Assembly (NCBI RefSeq): GCF_001411555.2
Contig: NC_049912.1
Span: forward strand, 27,041,722-27,105,721
Reading direction: 5' to 3'
From: Juglans regia
Taxonomy: Eukaryota; Streptophyta; Magnoliopsida; Fagales; Juglandaceae
DNA: 64,000 nucleotides
The stretch's first letter is position 1; each line of letters begins with the position of its first letter. Positions 42,611-54,439 of the stretch are shown one piece after another. The notes beneath the pieces are model-generated. The model saw only the letters and a program-made list of their open reading frames with translations. It did no database searches and was not told the origin of the DNA. Both the position numbers and the translations under genes were made by a program.

Positions 42611-42953
42611 ATGGACTTAGACAGCGGCAACAAGCGTGTGTTCCAACGGTTGGGTGGGACTGTTCCCATAGCGGTGCAAATAGTAGAACAGTTAGGAAGC
42701 TGAGAAAGAGAATCCAAGATTTGTAAATTTTGGATTTAGGGGACTTGTGGCTACAACGAGCAGTGTAGGTTATTGTATTCTTGGAGCTTGAGAGAGGGTT
42801 TTTTTTATGCTAATGCAGCTCGAAGGGCATCAAAAGATGAAGTATGGGTCGAGTGCCGTGCGGGATGATAGTAATGTTAAGATCTTGAGCTCATCGGGAA
42901 TGGAGTGGAAGAAGTTCAAAGGGAGGCATACAAGTGAGGAAGAAGGGGTGTAA
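42611..42953 (+). pseudogene. Decayed ZFWD (CCCH zinc finger/WD40) pseudogene fragment
   Basis: An ATG at 42611 opens MDLDSGNKRVFQRLGGTVP, which resembles the N-terminus of plant ZFWD proteins. Other frames then give NSRTV, and from about 42717 KICKFWI-stop-GTCGYNEQCRLLYSWS, matching a C-X7/8-C-X5-C-X3-H finger of this family. The TAG sits inside the finger, and the last ligand His is Tyr (LLYSW instead of FLHSW). An in-frame MLMQLEGHQK at about 42809 resembles the start of the WD40 part (AQLEGHKK). The first finger, the linker and all WD repeats are missing. At least two frameshifts, a stop and internal deletions make it non-functional. Lack of introns between these parts would fit a processed copy. 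The tail to 42953 is unassigned. Confidence 0.7.
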
Positions 42954-42959
42954 TAGATT

Positions 42960-45636
42960 CTCTGATCAGATGTATGCATATATAGAATAAAAACAATAAA
43001 TCGCCTATGTGTTGCCGTGTGAATAGAGGGTTGTTTTTCTCAGTCTAATGAACGAAAGTTTCCAAGGATTTACTCTTTTCAATTTGGGTAAGTCCTTTTT
43101 ATTGGCGTGTAAGGGATAATGACATATGATGGCACATGGTCATTTTCTTTGGTGATATGTGACAATGCGAGGAACTGGCCATTTTATTTAGGGAATGTAC
43201 AGAAAACGGCAACTGGGTATTGAGAAGTAGTCCACCCCCAACACTTGTTGGCAATTTAAACGCATAATTAGCCTACTTGTCATGAACGGCAACATGACAT
43301 TACAAAAACCAAGTAGCAACTAGACATACAAATTCCTACCATTTCTTGTTCATTGATAATTATGATTGTAGCTTGCCTAGGCTGTTGGGTCACTTTATAT
43401 CTTTGCCTTGGTATTAACAAATAGTACCACTAATATTTAATATTGGAGATTTTGAGAAATTTCCGAATATAAATTATATGTATAATCTTAAGTTTATATC
43501 ACTTTCTAAACAAATATTTTACTCATAATCTTCATTCTACACATAAGTTTTTAATTTTATTTCTTTTACTAAATATGTAATATATAGATGATAAATAGAA
43601 TAATTTAATTAGTTTAAAAGTAATAAAATAAATTAATAATTAAAAATAATTAAAAATATAATCGTCTTTTCGTGCTCAGAAGTCATAAGCATCCAATATG
43701 AAACATTAATGAAAGGTGCCGCACAATAGCTTTTATTATTTTTGTAGGTAGGTGGAGAAGCCAGATGTGGTAGATAATAGCAATGGTAGTTGAGAGTGTA
43801 GCCGTGTGAGTTATATTATCCATAAATAAATGGAGAAAATTTCAATTATTTTTAAATGTATAAATATATAAAAGTATTAAAGATAAAGAAATTTTATAAA
43901 AATAAACTTATAAATTAATATGAGATCTTTTAAATATTTTTTATAATAAAATCAATTTTATAATCTAATGACCTACATCAAATCATATTATTTATGAGAT
44001 TATTTTTATATAATTCATTTGTATTTATAATTCTTTTAAAGCTCTCTACAAGGTCATGTTACTCAACTAAAAACTAAGCTACTCTTGTCTTTTGCCTTGA
44101 AAATTCGATATGAGTATGCAAAGTACTAGGGTTCTCCTGTATAATCTAAACCTAGCATGTGAAGCACGATTAGTTTGAGCATACATTCATATGGTTTTTC
44201 CTTGTCTCACATTTATGGCTTGTTTGAGGTTGCGTTATGAATTTTAAAAAGTGTTTAAATAGCCTTAAAAATTAAATTGTTTGAGTGTTACATATTAAAG
44301 TAATTGTTAATCTCAAATAAGCTAAAAAATATGTTTGAGGAAAATCATTATTTCGATGTTTTTCCTCAAACGTGCTTTTCCGGATAATGCGGAATGTAAT
44401 TGATGTTTTAAAAATACTGTCAATGAGCGAAAATACCCTTATAACTTTAAGATAATTATAATTTTTAAACTTTCAAGGAAACGATCAAAGTCTTTACAAA
44501 ATCAAATAATCATATTTTCTACATCATAAATCACTTTTTTAATTTATTTCCAAACAAATATATCATATTTGAAAGTATTTTAAACACATGATTATCAAAC
44601 AATAAATAAATTTTTAATAAGAACTTATTACTCAAGCTATAAGCTATAAGTTATATTTCTTACTGCAATCACAAACATGTACTTAATTAATCAGGAATAG
44701 CATTGCAGAAAAACAAAAATAAAAAAGTAGATGGACGAACCTATCTTCATTATTAAACCATTTATACTTCCCTTTTCTCCATTTTACTAAGAAAAGGGAA
44801 AGAAAAAAAAAATCAATAGAATTATAATGCCAGGGCCTCACTTTATTGTGAAGACGATAACAGATAAAATAAAATAAACATAAGTAAATTAATCACATGA
44901 TACATAATTAATGTGGTTCGACAATATATCTATGTTATCCATTTTATTGTATTGATGAATCACAAAATATATTTTAGGATGAAATAAATATTATCCAGTC
45001 AACCATATTATTCATAATAAGTATATTTAAGGGTTATTCAGTGGAATACCTAATTTTAACTTTATACGATTTTCGCTACAATGGAGTATCGAGTGAGTTT
45101 CGAGCGAATTCTTTGTTTGATGTTTGCTCAACAGGTCTCGAGCGAGCCGCGTGTAAACTCTCTACTTGAGACCGAGTAAGTTAGTAACTTGTTGCACGAA
45201 TGTCGAGCAGACTTTATGTTTGGCGCTTCTTGATTCAAAACAGTGCCAACAATTTTCTTGAAAATCTATCAAAAAAACCATAATGCATATTTGTTGGGTT
45301 GGGTAATCAAATCCAATTGACGCATCAACAAACCATGCTCCACAAACCCAACACACTCCTTCCTGTCCATAGAATCTATTTATATTTTTTGTTCTTTATT
45401 AGATAGCACGAAGGTCAATCCATTACGTTGCATGTGTCTTCGATTCATATGCATGCCATCTTTGAAGTCAAGGACCAAAGAATATCCATAATATTTGATG
45501 AATGGTGAACAACAACAACGAATACATGAGATTCATGCGTCGTTTAAATGTAGAGTGAGTTTTACATTCTAATACTATGCATCATCCTCTCCATTAGCTG
45601 ATACCGTGACTCGCACATCCTAAATGCTACCAAGGA
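42960..45636. other. AT-rich intergenic DNA
   Basis: No gene recognised. An AT-rich dispersed repeat lies at about 43860-44040. GGCTTGTTTGAGGTTGCG at 44218 begins another repeat-like tract. A less AT-rich patch at 45070-45230 (TTTCGAGCGAATTC, CTCGAGCGAGCCGCG) has no identifiable function. Confidence 0.4.
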
Positions 45637-45854
45637 TCAGTTCGTTTGTTTTTAGAGATGAAATGAGATGAGATTAAAGTTAAAAAAATTGAATAAAATA
45701 TTGTTAAAATATATTTTTTAATATTATTTTTGTTTTGAAATTTAAAAAAATTGAATTGTTTATTTTATTTTATATTAGAAGTTGAAAAAATTATAATGAT
45801 TATATGAGATTATAAGAGATGAGATAAGATATTTTTTGAAAACAAACGAGGCTT
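45637..45854. repeat. AT-rich MITE family A, copy 8
   Basis: The edge CAGTTCGTTTGTTTTTAGAG and closing edge TTTTGAAAACAAACGAGGCT are inverted. The core has TTAAAAAAATTGAATAAAATA. Confidence 0.7.
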
Positions 45855-46899
45855 AATCTACATGAGTTTACTACATATCTGAAATTTTATTGCTTTCCCT
45901 CCAATTGGAGTCGTCATCCTCCAAATCCTTTTTCCTTATATTTAAGATTCTAGTAAAAACTATGTTTTATTTACTCAAGAGTGTCCCATCAAATATATAT
46001 AAATATATATATATACTCAGTGCCATGCATGCATGGGATCATGGTTGTTACGCGAAGCACCTAGATTATAGCCCAACAAACAAAACGCTTAATGGTATCA
46101 CGTTCATCAAATGCTGTGACAAAAGTCATCGGCCCCTATTTCATATGTTTGTTGGTATAAAAGCAAGAAAGTAAGCATTATCAGATTTGGCGGCGTTATT
46201 TAATTAGAGGACGTGATGTAACGTATAATTGCCTTTGGAATTGATGTTACCTTTATTCCAGTCTTTGTCTACACAACTTTTAGATGTCGATTGTTGGAAA
46301 CTTCATTCCCGTCCATTATGTATTTACTTTTTTTTTTGTTTGTATGAAAATGATAGACGCATTATTTTTTTACAGTATTTTATATAATTATATTTTAAAT
46401 TAACGATAGTTATCATGTAAAGTAATGTTAATATTTATAAATTGTTTTATAAAATAAAATATCGTAAAAACAACTTATGCGTATATTATTACTCTTTACT
46501 CTAGTAACATACTCTCTCTCTTTTTTTTTTCTTTTGATTTTGATTTTTTATGTATGTTATTTTGTTTTCATTTTGAATTTGGATAGACACGTTATAATAT
46601 ATTAAAGATTATTGCAAAGATGAGAAAGTATATGAAATATTACAAATTTATTTAGTAGTTAGAAGATGTAAATGTAATTTTTCTAATATAAATACAAAAA
46701 TATATTTAAATGATATAAATAAATTGATGTATAATACATTGTAAAAATCATTAGCTAGAATAAGATAAAGTAAATTTTTGTTAGCTAAAATAGATAAAAG
46801 TTTACCTAAACCATTGAAGATGCTCTTAAGTCTTCTCCCATTGCATTGATTCATTCAATGGCATTCTCATATTAATTAATATATTATTACTTTTATTTC

Positions 46900-46903
<4 letters not shown>

Positions 46904-46940
<37 letters not shown>
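46904..46940. repeat. TAA/AAT microsatellite
   Basis: A dozen AAT units on the plus strand. Confidence 0.9.
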
Positions 46941-47299
46941 TTGCCAATCTGTTCCACTTCCCTCTCGATGAAATGACATGCATTTGGTGGAGGCTTTATC
47001 TGCTTGCTTGCCGTTTGAGAAATTCAAAACGACTAAAAATAAATTAATCAGCTTCTTTGAAAGTTCGGCCAAGTCCAAGTCAAGTCCAACCACGCATCAA
47101 GAAACCTTTTGGCTACCGATACACGACTTTTCTACCAACTTCATGAATTTATTTTAGAAACGTGACACATTCAATTATCAAATAAATAACAAAATTAAAA
47201 AGGACTAACGATCCAAATAACATATATACTACCTTAGGATTACTTGTAATTGACTCATTTTCATTGCTATATATCTTCTTTGTGCATAACAAAAAAATA

Positions 47300-47485
47300 A
47301 GGCCTGTTTTTATTTCACAAACAATCTAATTTCATCTAATTATTATAATTTTATCAAAATTTTAAATAAAATATAAAAAATAATTTAATTTTTTCAAATT
47401 TTAAAATAAAATTAAAATTAAAAAATTATATTATAATAATATTTTATTTAACTTTCATTTTATCTAATCTGTATAATTAAAATAG
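47300..47485. repeat. AT-rich MITE family A, copy 9
   Basis: AGGCCTGTTTTTATTTCACA leads to ATAAAATATAAAAAATAATT. It closes at ATCTGTATAATTAAAATAGACG. Confidence 0.55.
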
Positions 47486-48004
47486 ACGATATTATTTTAA
47501 ATGTGTTGTTAGCTAATATTTGTCAGAGAACAAATCAATGCCATTTGAGACTCTCACGCGCGAGTCCATGCTTGTCATCTCCGAGCACAAGTCATTGACC
47601 CATTCTAATTCTACTTTTAATAAATCATACTGATCAACTACCAGATTTAACCAAAAATAAAAAATATATTTTTAAGTATGTTTGTTAATAAATCCAACGT
47701 ATTAATAATGTGGACGTTTTAGATATAAGTTGGAACAAACTATTTTGTTATAATTATAATAAAATTCATAATAAATATATGTTTACATGTTCCTTTATAA
47801 ATAATAAAATTAAAAAAGAAAAATAATATTTTCAATTATAGAGCTTATAAGTCTTGCACACTTCATTTGAAAAAAAAATGAATTAGTATGAGATTCACAT
47901 AAAAATTTTAATTTTTAAATAATATATTTACTTTTTTAAAATAATATGCATAATTTGTACACACTGAAATTATGTATAGCATTGTTCATTAAAAAAATAG
48001 AGTT

Positions 48005-48225
48005 AATTAGGCCTAGTTTGGGTATTTTGAGTCATTCTCATAATACCTCACTACTATTTATTATTTTATTATTATTATTTATCTATTTGTTACTACTATT
48101 TAATATTTTATTATTATTATTTTATTACTTTTTCACTATTATTTAATATTTTATTATTATTATTTTTTACTACTATTTACAGAATATTTGAAAATACATA
48201 ACGAACCAAATGCAACCTAAATTGT
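48005..48225. repeat. Family A-related element, copy 10
   Basis: The edge GGCCTAGTTTGGGTATTTTG and closing edge CATAACGAACCAAATGCAACC are partly inverted. The interior repeats TACTACTATTTA and TTTTATTATTATTA. Confidence 0.5.
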
Positions 48226-48649
48226 ACAAGAGCATCTTCATTGGATATGCAAATCAATGAGAAGTTTGGGTAATAGACTCAAAAAATAGTTTACATTAGA
48301 TTATGTAACTTCAAAATGATATGACTTATAACTGCAGTAATTTTTGATTGGTGGTTATATTTGGTGTTGAATATGTATTAATGTATTTCTACATAGCTCT
48401 TAATTTAGAAAAAAAAAATTAGTAAACTTAAAATATTTTATTATTATTATAACTAACAAATAATAATTTAATATGAGAATAAACTTTAAGTAAAATAACA
48501 AAATATAAAATTATCTCATATTATATAAAACTAATGGTCTCAGGCGTCAGAGTAGGGATAAACACGAGTCAGTTTATTATTAGTTAGAAAAAAAATAGTA
48601 AAAGAGGGATAGTAGTTCACGTGTTTGGGTTAGATTTCATTTGGCTTCG

Positions 48650-48845
48650 TTTGGATGATAAACATCTTTCAACTCATCTTAATTTATCATTATAATTTTT
48701 TTAAATTTTAACATAAAATATAATAAATAATTCAATTTTTTAAAATTTTAAAATAATAATAATATTAAAAAATAATATTATAATAATATTTTATCATCTC
48801 AACTCAATTTAATTCAACTCACTTCAACATTCAAACGTAACCGAA
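48650..48845. repeat. AT-rich MITE family A, copy 11
   Basis: The edge GGCTTCGTTTGGATGATAAA and closing edge TTCAACATTCAAACGTAACC are inverted (CGTTTGGATG/CATTCAAACG). The core is ACATAAAATATAATAAATAA. A clear copy. Confidence 0.75.
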
Positions 48846-49257
48846 TTGACGTGAAAAGGAAGGGGGTGGGGTGGGGTGCGGTAAGTTGGTGGGAGAAAAA
48901 CCGCGTCAACTTGAAGCAGCCTCCAGGTGGGACAGACGACTTTTATAAACAAACAACAAAAGACCAGTGCGCAGCACACGCTTTTTGGTTTGACAACTTA
49001 CCAAGCTGTTCAGAATCGAAAGCGTGGCAAATTATCAACGGCATTATCATGTTCTTCTTTAAAAAAATAAATATATATAAATTAATTTTTTAATAATAAA
49101 TTATACAATTTTTTAAAATAAAATGCGTAACAATTATATATATATATAGTATTTCTCTTCTTTCATTGATCAATGCTTATTATACTGAACACGTTATTCA
49201 TTACTCATAATTAAGTTCAATACTTATAGTCTAAAATGAAAATTTAAAATTTGCTAA

Positions 49258-49437
49258 AGAGTAATTCTACATACAACCGTGAAGTGCGTAATCACCACGT
49301 AATCGCTTTGAAAAATAGTGAGGTCCACTATTAAAAAATTAATTTTTTTTATGTGAGTCCCATATTTTATTCATTTTTTTCAAAACGATTACGCGGCGGT
49401 TACGCAATCACGGTTGTAAGTATCTTTTCTCTTTGCT
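49258..49437. repeat. MITE with TACAACCGTG inverted ends
   Basis: The left end AATTCTACATACAACCGTG is the inverse of the right end CACGGTTGTAAGTATCTTTT. The interior also pairs (GCGTAATCACCACGTAATCG with CGATTACGCGGCGGTTACGC). A partial relative lies at about 49743-49785. It differs from family A. Confidence 0.75.
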
Positions 49438-50019
49438 AAATAATACTAGTATATATAAATAGCATTTTCGCGTGAGCCGGGAGACTGCATTTCCCATTGA
49501 CCCTACTCGTTTTATTTATTTTCAAAATATTACTTTCTTTTGAAAATTTTAACAGTCGCATAAGAACGAGAGGAAGATAGTTGAACACTTTTAAGTTTGG
49601 TAGACAAAAATGAAAATAACAAAATATTAAAGAAAAGGTCACGTGATAGATGAATTTCAAGTTTGTTGCAACTTGTTCGTGCACTTAAAAAAAAAAAAAA
49701 CTATAGTTGAGGATGCTAAAACCGTTGATGCGCTATAATTTTTAAAACAATAATTCTATATACAACTGTAAAATGCATAAAAACTACTTTAAAAATTGAG
49801 CCGATCATGAGTTTGGACCAATTCGAATGACTCGTTTATCTTTCTATTGTTTAAATAAAATCTTGTACATCAACCAACTGGTTTGGGAAGGGGAATTACT
49901 AGCAAGAGGCCCATGCCCTCAATAATTGTTCTTGTTTTGGGCTCCATCCCTTCTATCAGGGTTGGGCTGCACTTTTTTTTTTTTTTGGGGGGGGGGGAGT
50001 GCCTATCACAAACAACCTA

Positions 50020-50240
50020 AGGCCTCGTATTCGTAACCCATCTTAATTTATCTCATCTCATCATTATAATTTTTTTAATTTTTCACATAAAATATAATAA
50101 ATAATTTAATTTTTTCAAATTTTAAAATAACTTTCTCAAATTTCTACATAAAATATAATAAATAATTTAACTTTTATTCTATTATTTATAAATTATCTCA
50201 ACTCATCTCAACTCATATCTGAATCCAAATTATTCCTAAA
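50020..50240. repeat. AT-rich MITE family A, copy 12
   Basis: TAAGGCCTCGTATTCGTAACC opens it. The core ACATAAAATATAATAAATAA occurs twice, so there is an internal duplication. CATATCTGAATCCAAATTA closes it. Confidence 0.6.
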
Positions 50241-50582
50241 ACTTTCACGTGGTCAGGTGTAAATATTGATTTAGATGCACAGATTATTATTATTATTATT
50301 TTGAAATAAATGTATGCTTAAAGCCTTAAACAGTGGTGGGGTCAAATAGATAGTCATAACCCACCCCCAAAAACATGATTAAAGGCCTTAAAAGGAGATA
50401 ACCTGGCCCAAGATAGGCCTGGCGAGATGCTTCACGTGAGATGGAAATCAAATGATAACAAAGGCAGGACCTCAAATCAGAAACAGATAGATCTAGTACA
50501 GTTTCATAATCAAAGGTTTCCCTCACAATCCAACAAATAAAAAGATAAAAAATTTAAAAACATCAATGTCTAGATATATATA

Positions 50583-50830
50583 AAAAATTATTCTTATCAG
50601 TTACTATTTACCATCCCACATTTTTGAAAAAATACTCTCACACTCTCTAAAAATACCCCACATCTTATGAAAAAATTAATGCTTCTTATCAGTTATTATT
50701 CACCATCACAAACCCCATATTTTAAGAAAAATACTCTTACACCTTCTAAAAACACCCTAAAATCCTATAAAAAAGTTATAGGTGTGGAGTGTGAAAATTA
50801 ATAGTAAATAATGTATAACATTCATATATA
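50583..50830. repeat. Repeat with internal duplication, MITE-like
   Basis: TTCTTATCAGTTACTATTTAC at about 50592 recurs as TTCTTATCAGTTATTATTCAC near 50683. Each is followed by ACCATC, a CCACATTTT/CCCATATTTT segment and ACTCT(C/T)ACACTCTCTAAAA-like sequence. The right end GGTGTGGAGTGTGAAAATTAAT is inverted relative to these. Confidence 0.55.
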
Positions 50831-51107
50831 TCTTATATCTTAAAAGCGGCTATACGATGAACATGAATGAATAGTTGACACTTTCTGAGCCGCTTAGTGA
50901 CCTACTATAATTACGATTGGCCCCTTTGTTACTTAGCATTTAGCAACAACATTAACTCAAACCAGATACGATACAACAGACATGGCCCAGCTCGATCGTG
51001 TCAAATCTAAGCCTTAGGTCATATATATATATATGAACTAGACAGAATATGATCATGACACTTTGTTTGCCAAAATCCTATTATTTTTAACAGCTTTGCT
51101 ATACAAC

Positions 51108-51282
51108 CTTCACCACATTTCACATTCCACATTTTTTAAAATTTTTTTAATTTTTTTTTTGAATTTATTATTTTTAAATTATTCCAAATTTTCTATTCAT
51201 TATTCATATAATAAATATTTGATAAAAATAAAAAATAAAAAATAAAAATAATATGGAGTGTGGAGTGTTAGGAGGTTGTGAA
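51108..51282. repeat. MITE with CACAAC/GTTGTG-type inverted ends
   Basis: The left end ACAACCTTCACCACATTTCA, then CATTCCACAT, and the right end ATGGAGTGTGGAGTGTTAGG, then AGGTTGTGAAG, form long imperfect inverted repeats. An A/T-run core lies between them. Confidence 0.7.
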
Positions 51283-51328
51283 GATTTTTTGCATTTTTAA
51301 TCTCCATAAATCGGCTACTCGAGAGTGC

Positions 51329-51353
51329 TAGATATATATATATATATATATAT
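51329..51353. repeat. TA microsatellite
   Basis: About 12 TA units; AT-rich flanks. Confidence 0.85.
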
Positions 51354-51905
51354 ATGCGAATATTTTATAGAAATAAATTTGTAAAATGATGTTATTAATT
51401 GATGTAATAAATTAAATTTATTTAATGATAGAAAAATGTTTAATAATATAGTGTATTATATAAAGTCATGTCGATTTATAAATTTATTTTATTAATTTCT
51501 CTATCATCTTTCAGCCAAAGTTAAAAAATAAGGATCATCTAGATCTGGTACTATATTTTCATAGTAAAGTTGTCACTGGGTACATTGTGAATTTATTAGA
51601 ATTCGGCTATTATTTTTAGTTGAATGGTTTAAATTTTTTTGTCTCAACCTACAACTTGGTGAGATACAAATTAAAAAACTAAACATATATAGAAAAGATA
51701 TAAGGGCCATTATGATATTAAGATCTAAACAATCGAATTTAAAAAATTATGAAAAAATTATTTAAAAAAAATACAATATAGAATTAGATTGAGAAATTTA
51801 AAAGATCCAAAGAACCACAAATCTTATAAATTCTTTACGTAACAAGCTATAATTTTAAAGAAAATATTGTCAGTCAAAAATCAATACTAATTTCTTTACC
51901 TAACA

Positions 51906-52102
51906 TTAAGACCCGTTTAGATAGCGAGATGAAATGAGATAGTTTTAGATAAAATTTAAAAGTTGAATAAAATATTGTTAAAATATTATTATTATTTTAG
52001 AATTTGAAAAAATTAAATTATTTATTATATTTTGTGTGAGATTTGAAAAAATTGTAATGATGAAATGAAATGAAATCGCTTATGTATCTAAACGGGTTCT
52101 AA
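51906..52102. repeat. AT-rich MITE family A, copy 13
   Basis: The edge AAGACCCGTTTAGATAGCGA and closing edge TATGTATCTAAACGGGTTCT are inverted (CCCGTTTAGATA/TATCTAAACGGG). The core has TTTATTATATTTTGTGTGAG. This is among the best-preserved termini. Confidence 0.8.
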
Positions 52103-52333
52103 TTTAATTTGTATACAACTTATTGAATAATATATAATAATTATACTTATTATTACTATTTTTAGCAACATAAAAAATTAGAAGTAATATGATCAAATGT
52201 GATCATGATAATAAGCAAAGAGAAAAGCAAAAAAGTAGAAAAGAAAAGAGTTAGATGACTTGAAGAAGTGCCAAAGGCAATTAAATAAAATCCAATGGGA
52301 GAAGAAAAGGACTCAGTTACTTTGGAATAGATT

Positions 52334-52334
<1 letters not shown>

Positions 52335-52369
<35 letters not shown>

Positions 52370-52690
52370 TTGCCGATCGTGTGTGGGGGAAGGGGGAGGA
52401 GCTATGGGTGGCTGGAAGAGCACGGGATAGTCGTCGGAGGAAGGGGAGTTCGGTGGTGGTGGTGCGGTGGCTTGGGAACGGCGTACGTCGGCGGAATGGT
52501 GGGGAAACCGTATGAGACTCATTCGGGAGATGAGGTTGCGAGGAGAAAAGAGCTGTCTTGGGGGCTTCAATGATGGCTTGGGTCCATAGGAGTGGTTGCC
52601 GGAGGAAGAGGAGCTCGGTGGTGGTGCGGTGGTGTGGGGACGGCGTATGGCGGCGCTATGGTGGAGAAACCGTGTGAGACCCATTCCCTA
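52335..52690. repeat. GA microsatellite followed by a GC-rich tandem duplication
   Basis: A GA tract (about 52335-52366) precedes two related blocks at about 52400-52525 and 52565-52685. Both have a GGAGGAAG-GGAG(T/C)TC(G/C)GTGGTGGT-like segment, then CGGCGTA and GGTGGGGAAACCGT or GGTGGAGAAACCGT, then GAGAC(T/C)CATTC. The minus frame (52313-52684) therefore encodes two similar peptides rich in Pro and Ser. I judge this a duplicated non-coding or relic sequence, not a confident gene. Confidence 0.55.
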
Positions 52691-52915
52691 GAGGAACCCA
52701 GAAATTTCGAAAAAAACTCTCCTCCTTCGTCTTATCTACTTTCAATTTTCTCTATAATTTATATTGTGCATGATGGTGTGAATCTTTTTTATGCAAGCAT
52801 GTGGAGGCTAAGTTGTATGTGGGTTTCTTGATAATCTTGGGAATGGGCTTTGTTTGTATGAGGCAGTGCTTGCAGTGAGTGAGAGACAGACGAGAGAGAG
52901 GGATTTGTTATTGCA

Positions 52916-53074
52916 ATGAAGGCAATCTTGGTTCCTTGGCTTTCTTCCTTCTTGGTGTTGGCCTCTCTGACCTCAATTTCAGCTTTGCCTTGCAATGGAC
53001 CACATTCTAATTCTTTCAAGTCCATTATAGGTCCGCCCTTTCAACTCCCTACAATTGACATCTGTTTAGGCTGA
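52916..53074 (+). CDS. Small ORF with a predicted signal peptide, 52 residues
   Basis: ATG 52916-52918, stop TGA 53072-53074. The N-terminus MKAILVPWLSSFLVLASLTS has one Lys followed by a hydrophobic stretch and ISALPC, which looks like a secretory signal with cleavage after Ala23. The remaining 29 residues are Pro/Ser/Asn-rich with two Cys. A purine-rich leader precedes the ATG. It may be the first exon of a lost gene (a possible GT donor at 53028) or a small secreted peptide. I recognise no family. Confidence 0.35.
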   Translation: MKAILVPWLSSFLVLASLTSISALPCNGPHSNSFKSIIGPPFQLPTIDICLG

Positions 53075-53079
53075 AGTAG

Positions 53080-54430
53080 TTCTTCTCCTTTTTTAATTTT
53101 TCTTCCCTGATCGGTGTATTGGGTTTGATCTTAAGTGTTGTTTTGTTTATTGTTTAGTTGTTGTGAAAACTGAAGAAAATGGAACGAAAAAGATATTTCC
53201 GATATTACTATCACTTAATTATTTTTAACTTCTTATTGGATCCAATAAATCCTAAGTTTTTTCTTTGTAATGTCTTCCCTTATTTTCATAGCAACTGAAT
53301 GAGATGTTCTGACATACGTTTTCCTTTCTGATATGAAATTTGTAATATCTAGACATTAAATACATGAAAAGGTTCTCAATTTGCATAGGAGTTTTTGTGG
53401 CTTTACATGTAGACTACTACTTTGGAGCAATTGACTCAGAATTTTACAATTGGGTTGTTTTTTGTTTCCTAACTATAATGTGTTTTTCTCTATTGATACA
53501 TATTATTTTGCACTCTAATAAAATTGATTCAGAATTTTCTATTCTGCAACCAAGACCATGCTTTGGTTTCACTAATTTTAAATTTTATTTTAGTGCTTTT
53601 CGTTTTTTATTTTCTTCGGTTGGATTGCTTCAATTTATGCAGTGAAGTACTGTCATCATTACATAAATTCTCCATATCTGTTTTCACCTGTTACGTGCAG
53701 AAACTGAGTCCATAAAAGATTCTCTATATAATACTTATTTTGCTTATGATTAAGTTTTTTTTTTTTTTACGCAAAGCATGTTTATATTTTACAAAACAAC
53801 TTATTTTTCATTCAACCATGCAAGGTGCACATTGCCCCACTGCTAGTGTGTTTATATATATAAACCGAGGCTTAATGGTGGCTTCTACCTAACTACCTAA
53901 CTCCACTGAAAGATGCTATATGTCGTGTGATCTATACAAGACATATTTCCATCTAGATTGTCAGCATCAAGTGATAAACTACACAATGAACATAAATATT
54001 CAGAATTTTCCTTATAAATTCCCTGAAACTAAGTAATAATCGTTAAAACTCAGATCTTGATTATTCGGGTAGAATAATAATATTGTAGGTTTGAAAACAG
54101 TTTCAGCTTCTGCAAAGTTGGTAGAGAATTGCATGATAAAGAGATAAAGTGAGATTCCGATCAGTTTTTGAAAAAAAGAAACCACAGCTGTGCAAAAAGA
54201 GAGAGCCCTGATCCCATACTTGCCTGGCCAAAAGAAATTCATATAGCTCGATGATTCTCGGAATGTTGGCGTTGTTTAAGACATGCCATCATTGCATTTG
54301 CTGCTCCTCATGTTGCTTTTGCTTTTACAGATTTATTTAAAGCGGGTGAACAAAAACATTTATGAATTACTCAGACACAAACACACACTAATCATATGTA
54401 AGATTGTCTGCTACAAATTAGTGCGATTCA
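53080..54430. other. Intergenic DNA upstream of the dioxygenase-fold gene
   Basis: The open frames at 53364-53715 (plus) and 54012-54242 (minus) are hydrophobic, T-rich and unrecognised. No repeat family was identified. The 3' part presumably includes the promoter and leader of the gene at 54440; no clear TATA box was found. Confidence 0.4.
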
Positions 54431-54439
54431 GTCATTCCA

